From Opitutales bacterium (GTDB lineage Bacteria; Verrucomicrobiota; Verrucomicrobiia; Opitutales; UBA953), in the NCBI GenBank assembly GCA_017935025.1, contig JAGBIL010000001.1:1-40873 (forward strand): 40,873 bases of DNA, given 5' to 3'. The first letter of the stretch is position 1, and every line of letters begins with the position of its first letter. Made by a program: the position numbers and the translations under genes. Under the pieces are notes generated by a model. It was not told the DNA's origin. It did no database searches and saw only the letters and a program-made list of their open reading frames with translations. Positions 17,853 through 24,480 of this stretch are shown one piece after another.

Positions 17853-19559
17853 ATGAGCACTACAAACACAGAAATGCTCAACCGGCAGGATGTCATTTCC
17901 GGCTGGACTTTCTCCTGCGGCGGCGAGGCTCCGCCGGAAGGCTTGGCGGAAAGCGTCGTTCCCGCCGTTTCAAAAAGCACCGACGGACTGTTTGAAATTA
18001 CGACGATTACTTTCGGATTCTCGGGGACGGCGCCCTACCACCAACAAAGGTTTACGGCGGAATTTTCGTTCAGCATTTCCGAAACGGCGAATTTTTACGA
18101 AATAGCCGTTTCGTCGGACGATACGGCAACCGTCCGACTCGGCGGGAACGATTTTGTCTCGTCTCAGCTTAACCGAAACGGCATCGCCTCTTCCGCATGG
18201 AGCGACACGGCGGCAACGCTTCCGGAAGTCTCGGGAACGTTTGAAACCGTCGGCGGCCCCTACTCGCTCTCGGTAACGATTACGCTAAAACGCTTAGTCG
18301 GCGCGGAGTGGACCGTCAGCGAAGAATGGACGGAGTCCGGTCCCTACGAAATAAAGACCGCAACACTTTTGTTCAGCGGGAACGCCCGCTCAAACACGCA
18401 GGGATTTTCGTGGAACAGCCCGGAAATCAATATCGACGGCGGGAACTGGGTTGAGATCAACGTCGAAGCCGACGACTATGCCCAAGTAAACGTCGGAGAG
18501 CACTCCGCAGAAGCAGCTCTAAACAATCCGGAAACCTACGGCTCGGACTGGGTTGAAGAGGCTCCGGCGTCATTTCCGATTACCATCTCCTACCGCAATG
18601 CCGGAGGTCCCTACCGCCTTTCCGTAACCGTTACCGTAAAAAGGTCACTGAGGGAGATTTATTTTGAAACCGAACTGAACACTCCGGATGAACTAAATCA
18701 TGTCCCTACGTATAGCCAAGAAGCCCTGACGAAAAAAAGACAAGAGCGTCTTTGCTTCGGCTGTGGAGAAATCGCCCGCGTAAAAGTACGGAACAAGAAA
18801 ACAAAGAAAGATTTTTCAGAGTTTCCGGACAGATGTTGGAATGATGCAGCCCTGGACAAAGATAATAAATTTTGTGCAGGCACAAATTGCTTCCCCGAAA
18901 ACGAGGAAACAAAGCGAGAATGTTACCTCTCCGCCGATTTTTCTGACGGAGAAATCATAACTATAGATTTCACCGTTAAATATCCCACGCATGAAACGGC
19001 ACAAGAAATTTCAGAAGCAGATTTGGTCGTCTTCCTAAAAACCGAAAACCCGCGTATTACAGACGAAGAAATCGAAAAACTACTAATCGGGAAAAATGAA
19101 GCATATTACGGCGGTCTATACTACGCTGTAACAGTTCACCCGACGGACGTCTCTTTTCGTCGTCTATGGTTTTGGGAAAACGAGCACCCCGAAGAGAAAT
19201 CCGGTCTATTCCTCGACAACGGAATTGACACCGTCCACAAACCACACGATCCGGTTATGCTGAACAAATATAACATTTGGACAGATTCCGCATGGTTTGG
19301 AGTAACGATATCAGACGAAAAGATTCTTAATGCCGAAAAAGATGAAAATTGGATTGTCGGAAAATTGACTTGGTCCTGCCCTGTGCGATGGAGTATGGCT
19401 TACGAAAACAATACGAACACGAATACTCAAAACACGACGCTACCTCATGACGGAAAAATTTCGGGAAGAGTCCAACATATGGAGCTTCAACGGCAACTAT
19501 TTCCGCCTCTAATCAAAGTTCGTGTATCGAAAGAATTTAACGTTTCAAAAATTCTATAA
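17853..19559 (+). CDS. Two-repeat beta-domain protein with Cys-rich middle, unknown function
   Basis: A 568-residue protein that I do not recognise. It has no signal peptide. Two tandem repeats of about 115 residues occupy roughly 47-146 and 163-265. Each has FSG, then a strand with YEIAVSSDD (D89, D90) or VEINVEADD (D207, D208), and ends in GGPY-LSVT-T-KR. A Cys-rich stretch follows: CFGCGE (301, 304), C328, C341, C346, C357. The C-terminal 200 residues contain AVTVHPTDVSF and end in PPLIKVRVSKEFN. The first 550 bp carry five GGGAACG words and are GC-rich; the remainder carries none and is AT-richer, so the gene may be chimeric. The ATG has a strong AAAGGAAAA site. It is coupled to the exported protein gene two bases downstream. 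Confidence 0.75.
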   Translation: MSTTNTEMLNRQDVISGWTFSCGGEAPPEGLAESVVPAVSKSTDGLFEITTITFGFSGTAPYHQQRFTAEFSFSISETANFYEIAVSSDDTATVRLGGNDFVSSQLNRNGIASSAWSDTAATLPEVSGTFETVGGPYSLSVTITLKRLVGAEWTVSEEWTESGPYEIKTATLLFSGNARSNTQGFSWNSPEINIDGGNWVEINVEADDYAQVNVGEHSAEAALNNPETYGSDWVEEAPASFPITISYRNAGGPYRLSVTVTVKRSLREIYFETELNTPDELNHVPTYSQEALTKKRQERLCFGCGEIARVKVRNKKTKKDFSEFPDRCWNDAALDKDNKFCAGTNCFPENEETKRECYLSADFSDGEIITIDFTVKYPTHETAQEISEADLVVFLKTENPRITDEEIEKLLIGKNEAYYGGLYYAVTVHPTDVSFRRLWFWENEHPEEKSGLFLDNGIDTVHKPHDPVMLNKYNIWTDSAWFGVTISDEKILNAEKDENWIVGKLTWSCPVRWSMAYENNTNTNTQNTTLPHDGKISGRVQHMELQRQLFPPLIKVRVSKEFNVSKIL

Positions 19560-19561
19560 AT

Positions 19562-20386
19562 ATGCTGATTCGTCTTTGGTGTTGCATTTTAACCCTCGCC
19601 TTCTGCGCAAATACCGTTTGTGCAGAAGGCGAGGATAACAAGGTGCTTAGAGATGCACGTTTTAGAAAGGAGTTGTGTTATCATTTCTACCCCGGGCACA
19701 TTCTTTATACAGAAACACCGGACTCGTTCTTCACATTGTCAGTAGAAGAGCGGTTTCGCGTTTTGTATAAACGTCGTGTTTCTTATGACGAATTTAACGA
19801 CCCAAAATACGATTCTTTTTACTATGACGGGAATCCGCTCAACCCGGATCCGAAGATCGAAAAGGAAATTATCGCTAAACTTCACTTAATACGGCTGTTT
19901 TGCGGTCCCTTTCGAGCAAAAACACCTGTTGCGACAATGCAGGAAAATGCGGAAATGGCATCTGCTCTCATCGCGGATTATCTAAGCGAAGAAGAATGGG
20001 GGCGAGCGCGCATGGAAGTCGAAGAACTTAAGCTCCGCTCTCAGAATTTCACCAAAGCGTATATAACGGATCAGTTGCAACGCCGTGAAAACTTTTACGC
20101 TCGTCGCCTACTCCGCACAAGAGACAGAGACAACATGACAACGCTACTGTGCGCTGCGGGAGATTTTATTTCGCTACTCCGCAACGTATATCCGGACAAT
20201 ATGGACAAAGCCGTTGAGCTTTACGAAAAAAGCCTGATCCCTAAAAAAACGACTTGGGGAAAAATGTCCGAACTTTACTACAAAAAGCATGCCAACGAAG
20301 AAGGAAACATTCATCCCCGTCTCGTTCCCGTCTACAACGCCATTCGCGAAGCCGAAAACCGGAAAAACGAAAAAAAACAACGATGA
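19562..20386 (+). CDS. Exported helical protein of unknown function, 274 residues
   Basis: It starts with a signal peptide (MLIRLWCCILTLAFCANTVCA) followed by EGEDNK, so it should be periplasmic or beyond. The mature part is mostly alpha-helical and highly charged, with YLSEEEWGRARMEVEELKLRSQNF and a basic C-terminus (ENRKNEKKQR). No enzymatic motif is visible. Its ATG is two bases after the stop of the beta-repeat gene, and its own stop overlaps the next start (ATGA), so the cluster is translated as one operon. Its general layout resembles the proteins at 20383 and 20963, but I cannot show homology by eye. Confidence 0.7.
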   Translation: MLIRLWCCILTLAFCANTVCAEGEDNKVLRDARFRKELCYHFYPGHILYTETPDSFFTLSVEERFRVLYKRRVSYDEFNDPKYDSFYYDGNPLNPDPKIEKEIIAKLHLIRLFCGPFRAKTPVATMQENAEMASALIADYLSEEEWGRARMEVEELKLRSQNFTKAYITDQLQRRENFYARRLLRTRDRDNMTTLLCAAGDFISLLRNVYPDNMDKAVELYEKSLIPKKTTWGKMSELYYKKHANEEGNIHPRLVPVYNAIREAENRKNEKKQR

Positions 20387-20942
20387 AACTTTTAGGAAGG
20401 ATAGTTCTCACAGCTATTGTTGTTGCACATTTTGGCGGTGTAATACTCAACGCGCGCCCGGTCCAAAATATTCTCAACAATCTTAGCCGGATCTTTACTC
20501 CGAATACGAAGGGCTGGATGTCGGTAAGCGCCGATACGGAAAGACGATGGATCTCTACCGTAACGACCCGGACACAAACAGCGGATTTGAATACAACCTT
20601 GCCGGAGAAATGGCGTATTTCCTTTATTTTCGACAAAATCAATTACAACGCCTGTCCGGAGAAAACCTCTGGATAAAATTCCGGGACGGACTAATCTTAT
20701 ACTATACGGACGAGCCGAAAACTCTCCTGAGCTTCTACTCGTTAATTCCCTACCGCCTCTCTTCACAATGGGCATCCCGTCGAAACGACAAGTCTTTGGA
20801 AACGTTTTTACTATACGGTCCGAACAAGAAGGTAATACCGATAACTCTGCGATGCCGAAAAGCGATAGAAAATCTCAAAGAATACCGAAAAACGCTTCCG
20901 ACTTCTCCCACGGACACGCCGGAGGAATGTAGTCGCTTCTAA
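20383..20942 (+). pseudogene. Frameshifted, internally shortened paralogue of the 20963 gene
   Basis: The first frame from the ATG at 20383 gives a signal peptide (MKLLGRIVLTAIVVAHFGGV) and continues only to a stop at 20674-20676. The second frame, open from 20487 to 20942, reads EYNLAGEMAYFLYFRQNQL, then LWIKFRDGLILYY, and aligns with INYLGEMAIFLSERQKYL and LREKLRREADFWY in the downstream gene. So the signal peptide and the homologous body lie in different frames, with the shift near 20487-20545. The segment between is also much shorter than in the intact copy. The start overlaps the previous stop as ATGA. A sequencing error could explain the frameshift but not the shortening. Confidence 0.65.
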
Positions 20943-20962
20943 AAATTCGGAGACAGACTCCA

Positions 20963-21712
20963 ATGTATAAACACCTGTTGCTTTTGTTGCTGTGCCTTTT
21001 TGCAAGTTGCACAAATGCTGAAGTGAAACTCTCCAAGCATGGGCCCGGAAATCTTCCTCTTCGCCGGAACGGACTGGTAAATTCCGAACCGGTAATGAGT
21101 GGAGAGATGTCCGAAAAAGCAAAAAAAGGCATCCGTATCGGCTTCTCGAGGGAGAAACTTCCTTTTTTGGGAAAAGAGCTCCCCTTCCCGCTCAACAAAG
21201 AAACAGCTCCCGCGTATTTTGAGGGCTACAAAGAGCTTGTTTCTGACTTGCACGGCTGGAAAATCTCATTTGAGGATTTTTGTCGGGCGGACTATTGGCG
21301 CCTCAGCTTTGCCTGCCTGGATCTTATTGTGAAAAACAGAGTGATATGCGAACTGATTTCAGCAAAGTATAAAAACACAAATACGGAACTCGCGCGGGAA
21401 CAGTTCCTTTTAAGCTTGTCTCTGGCAGAAGAAATGCTTTCGGAGTTTTTCCTCGAAGAAGAAGACCGCAAAAGGGCCTACGCCCCAATTCTTGACCGGC
21501 ACCTGCGCTCCTTTGAGACGATCAATTATCTCGGAGAAATGGCTATTTTCCTTTCGGAACGTCAAAAATATTTGGGAAGAACAAAAGATTCGCTTCGCGA
21601 AAAACTCCGTCGGGAAGCAGATTTTTGGTATTCGGGCACGCCGGAAGAACAAAAAGCACTGTTTACGCAGTATCCTTATGTTTTTGAAATAAACACGGGA
21701 AAAGAACGCTAA
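20963..21712 (+). CDS. Exported protein of unknown function, 249 residues
   Basis: A protein with a signal peptide (MYKHLLLLLLCLFASC) that may be a lipoprotein: the cleavage region FASC fits a lipobox with Cys at residue 16. The body is helical and charged (LAREQFLLSLSLAEEMLSEF, then FLEEEDRKRAYAPILDRHL). GEMAIFLSERQ and the stretch after it match the decayed copy immediately upstream. A GGAG site lies about ten bases before the ATG. No function can be assigned. The reading frame directly after its stop holds the remnant of another gene. Confidence 0.68.
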   Translation: MYKHLLLLLLCLFASCTNAEVKLSKHGPGNLPLRRNGLVNSEPVMSGEMSEKAKKGIRIGFSREKLPFLGKELPFPLNKETAPAYFEGYKELVSDLHGWKISFEDFCRADYWRLSFACLDLIVKNRVICELISAKYKNTNTELAREQFLLSLSLAEEMLSEFFLEEEDRKRAYAPILDRHLRSFETINYLGEMAIFLSERQKYLGRTKDSLREKLRREADFWYSGTPEEQKALFTQYPYVFEINTGKER

Positions 21713-21715
21713 CCT

Positions 21716-21820
21716 CCGCCCCTGCTCTCCGTTCATGTATCGAAAGAGTTCAATACAAATCGGACATCCGCGCCCGAGTCGCTCTCTATCCCGCTTCACA
21801 TCGCGATTCTTCCCGCTTAA
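21716..21820 (+). pseudogene. C-terminal remnant of a second beta-repeat protein
   Basis: Reading on after the stop at 21710-21712 gives PPPLLSVHVSKEFNTNRT and continues to a stop at 21818-21820. This matches the C-terminus of the 17853 protein, PPLIKVRVSKEFN, at 9 of 13 residues. The DNA around it (GTTCATGTATCGAAAGAG against GTTCGTGTATCGAAAGAA) is also clearly related. No start codon or upstream body remains. It shows that another copy of the large gene once stood here. Confidence 0.6.
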
Positions 21821-21879
21821 TCCCGCCTTTTCCCCATTCCTCACTCCTACCGACTCTTTTCTGCGCGGCGGAGTGAGGC

Positions 21880-22674
21880 TTAAAATGAAAATTCGCTTTG
21901 CGCGGGCTCGGCGTCTTCGCGCGGGAGCAAATCCTCCAATCCGGGAATTCCGTCCGGCGACTGTGCGGCGAGGTTGCGCAAAAATTTCAGCCGGTGCTGC
22001 GGCGTAATTCCGCGGGAACGAATCGCCGCAATGTGCACGGGCGTGCCGTAGCCTTTGTGTTCGCGGAAACCGTAGCCGGGAAATTCGCCGTCGAGCGCAA
22101 CCATCATGCGATCACGGGAAACTTTGGCGACAATCGACGCGAGCGCGACGGCGAGGCTCGTGGCATCGCCTTTGACAATCGCCTCGTGCCGCCAGACAAA
22201 CGGCGTAAGCGGCCGCCCGTCCACCAGCATCGGCGGGAACGCGATTCCCCGGTCGAACAGCGGCGCGTCGTCCGTTCCCGCCGTAGCGAACGGGCACGGC
22301 GTTCCTGCGGGAAGTTTCGCCAAAATGCCTTCCACGGCGCGCTGCATCGCGAGCCGCGATGCGCCGAGAATGTTGAGTGCGTCGATTTCGCGCACGCTCG
22401 CCGTTCCCGCGGAAAAAACGAGTTCGCCGCGCCGTTCCCAATGTTCAACCAATGCGAAAATTTCTTCACGCGTTTCGGGGGAAATCTGTTTGGAGTCGTT
22501 GATAAATTTCCCGCGCTTAATCGGCGTGGAATTTTCGTAAAAAGCACGCCGCACCCAAACCGCACCCGCGACAACCGGACCCGCGAAACAGCCGCGCCCG
22601 GCTTCGTCCACGCCGACAACGCCCGGCACGCCGTCCGCCACGCGGTTTTTATCAAACTGGAAAAGGCTCGCCAT
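21880..22674 (-). CDS. rnhB: Ribonuclease HII
   Basis: A 264-residue nuclease that cleaves the RNA strand of RNA-DNA hybrids and removes single ribonucleotides from DNA. The metal-binding motif GVDEAGRGCFAGPVVAGAV gives Asp23 and Glu24. Further acidic residues lie in MLVDGRPL and IVAKVSRDRMM, and HKGYGTPVH is the family signature. The C-terminal 30 residues are an acidic tail beyond the usual core. It starts 12 bp after nadK on the same strand and is the last gene of a three-gene operon. Confidence 0.95.
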   Translation of the reverse strand: MASLFQFDKNRVADGVPGVVGVDEAGRGCFAGPVVAGAVWVRRAFYENSTPIKRGKFINDSKQISPETREEIFALVEHWERRGELVFSAGTASVREIDALNILGASRLAMQRAVEGILAKLPAGTPCPFATAGTDDAPLFDRGIAFPPMLVDGRPLTPFVWRHEAIVKGDATSLAVALASIVAKVSRDRMMVALDGEFPGYGFREHKGYGTPVHIAAIRSRGITPQHRLKFLRNLAAQSPDGIPGLEDLLPREDAEPAQSEFSF

Positions 22675-22686
22675 CGGAAAAAGTCG

Positions 22687-23514
22687 TTACACCCAACGCA
22701 GTTTTTTTCTCAGAATATCAAACTCGGAAAGTCCTTCCGGCTGAAGAATGCCCAGATGCGTTTCGGAGAGACGAATACTCAGCGGGAACGCGGAATCGCC
22801 CGCAATCGGCGTGCGTCCGTCGATGGAAATCCCCACGGGAACGTTCGGCGATTCGTTGCGGATTTCGATTTCCATGCTACGCGGCAAAACGAGCGTACGG
22901 TTAGAAAGCGTGTGCGGACAAATCGGGTTCAGAGCAAAAACGTCCGCATCGGAATGAATCAGCGGTCCGCCCGCGCCGAGGCTGTACGCCGTGGAGCCGG
23001 TGCTCGTCGAGAGAATCAGCCCGTCGCCGTGGTAGGTGTTGACGTGTCCGTAATCGGGAGAATCAACGCGCAACGCCGTCATTTTGAAATTTTCCCAAGC
23101 TTTGATGACAACATCGTTCAGCGCAAACCGGCGCGTTCCCGCAGAATCGCCCGGGAAACGGCATTCCAAAAGCCGGTGCGGGACTTTGCGGAAACGCCCT
23201 TCGAAAACATCTTCCACGCATTGCGGCAAATCCTCCGCCGCGTAATTCGCAAGGTAGCCGAGCTTGCCGCGATTGATGCCGAAAATCGGAACGGCGTGCG
23301 CCGCCGCACTTTCCACCGCACCGAGAATCGTGCCGTCTCCGCCGATAACACAGCACGCGTCCGCATTTTCCAGAAACGACACGGGAACGGGGTGTGCCGA
23401 CGTGAGCACGACCTCCGCGCCGAGCTTTTCCGCAGCGGCGGCAACGGCGAGAGCACAACTTTCCGCGCCGTCTTTTTCGGCGTTCCAAAGAATGGCGAGT
23501 TTACGGATTTGCAT
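22687..23514 (-). CDS. nadK: NAD kinase
   Basis: A 275-residue enzyme that phosphorylates NAD to NADP. It has the catalytic GGDGT motif (residues 58-62, Asp60), INRGKLGYLA, LNDVVI and the diagnostic glycine/serine loop STSTGSTAYSLGAGGPL. The C-terminus PVGISIDGRT fits the NAD-binding beta region. It lies three bases after the upstream membrane-protein gene and 12 bp before rnhB. Confidence 0.95.
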   Translation of the reverse strand: MQIRKLAILWNAEKDGAESCALAVAAAAEKLGAEVVLTSAHPVPVSFLENADACCVIGGDGTILGAVESAAAHAVPIFGINRGKLGYLANYAAEDLPQCVEDVFEGRFRKVPHRLLECRFPGDSAGTRRFALNDVVIKAWENFKMTALRVDSPDYGHVNTYHGDGLILSTSTGSTAYSLGAGGPLIHSDADVFALNPICPHTLSNRTLVLPRSMEIEIRNESPNVPVGISIDGRTPIAGDSAFPLSIRLSETHLGILQPEGLSEFDILRKKLRWV

Positions 23515-23517
23515 CGG

Positions 23518-24255
23518 TCAAAGGGAAACGGGAACGGCGGATTCGGTTTCCGGAACAGAACTTTCCTCCGGCGGCGGAACTTCGTCGGCGAAAACGATTT
23601 TGACGGTGAGGCGCGTGTCCGGGCGTTCCCGCAATTCGCGAACATCATCCAGCCATTTCGTGACGAATTTTTCAAAAGACTTGCGCGCAGAATCACGCAC
23701 CGCAGCAGAACGTGCGTGGTTTTTTGCCGAAATCACAAGGCGCATCGAGATTTTTTTCTGAAGCTCGTCGGTCATTTCCTCGCGGTTAAACCGGAAAAAA
23801 CCGATATCGCGCGTCCAAACGGCACGCGAAGTGTCAAACGCCACGGGCAAAACCGGACGCAACTTCGGTGCCGTTACCGTGCAGACGATTTCGTCGCCGC
23901 TTTTTTTAGCGCTCACGGAAATCGGCTCGGAGATTTTGACGAAAAAGCGGAAAACGGCGGGAATTTCCGCACGCGAAACGGATTTTCCCAATCCGGCGGG
24001 AACGTTTTGCCAAACATCCTCCTGCTCAAACGTCAAGACGGATTCCAACACGGCGAGCTCGAGAATGTCGCCCTGCGTGGCGCGAATACGGGAAATTTTT
24101 TCGGACACGCGGTCCTGAATTTTGCGTTGCACGAGCATATCGCCCACATCCGTTCCCGCAGAAAATTTTAACGTGAGAAATACGCCGGTGCCGGCAGAAA
24201 CCAACATCGCAAGCAGGAACAGGACAAATTTTATTTTTCGCGTAAAAAAACTCAC
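23518..24255 (-). CDS. Membrane-anchored protein of unknown function (DUF4230-like pattern)
   Basis: A 245-residue protein with one N-terminal membrane helix (KFVLFLLAMLVSAGTGVFLTL) and an extracytoplasmic domain. The layout (anchor, ELAVLES strand, acidic-basic strands, VTAPKLRPVLPVAF, then a long helix with AVRDSARKSFEKFV) resembles DUF4230 proteins. That assignment is by pattern only. The C-terminus is Pro/Glu/Val-rich. It is the first gene of the operon with nadK and rnhB, and its start faces valS across a long inverted repeat. Confidence 0.6.
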   Translation of the reverse strand: MSFFTRKIKFVLFLLAMLVSAGTGVFLTLKFSAGTDVGDMLVQRKIQDRVSEKISRIRATQGDILELAVLESVLTFEQEDVWQNVPAGLGKSVSRAEIPAVFRFFVKISEPISVSAKKSGDEIVCTVTAPKLRPVLPVAFDTSRAVWTRDIGFFRFNREEMTDELQKKISMRLVISAKNHARSAAVRDSARKSFEKFVTKWLDDVRELRERPDTRLTVKIVFADEVPPPEESSVPETESAVPVSL

Positions 24256-24289
24256 TTTTTTCTTTTTGCCAAGTTAACGCCTTTTGATT

Positions 24290-24432
24290 CGTTCCCGCAA
24301 ATTGAAATTTAGCAAAGCGCAAGATGACTAATGAAAAGAATGGGATGAATGAGAGGAACGGGAAAACACACATTCTTCTCTTCCTTCCCCTTCCTCCCAT
24401 CGCGCTTCGCTAAATTTCAATTTGCGGGAACG
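24290..24432. repeat. 31-bp near-perfect inverted repeat in the divergent promoter region
   Basis: The left arm 24290-24320 and right arm 24402-24432 are reverse complements with one mismatch. Both end in the word GCGGGAACG at the outside, followed by an AAATTGAAATTTAGC type core. The 81-bp spacer is rich in GAATGAGAGGAA and TTCCTTCCCC stretches. It occupies most of the gap between the divergent nadK-rnhB operon and valS. It could be a miniature mobile element, a regulatory cruciform or a relic of insertion. Confidence 0.75.
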
Positions 24433-24480
24433 AAGCGAAACGCGTTTAATTCCCGCTTTTTGATTTTTCTTTTTAAAACG

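Noticed and set aside
21898..24171. Open frame of 757 codons on the plus strand
   Set aside because: It runs antisense to rnhB, nadK and the membrane protein, all of which have strong motifs; its composition is shadow-like.
24349..24480. 44-residue N-terminal extension of ValS
   Set aside because: It translates through the long inverted repeat; the family start aligns at 24481.
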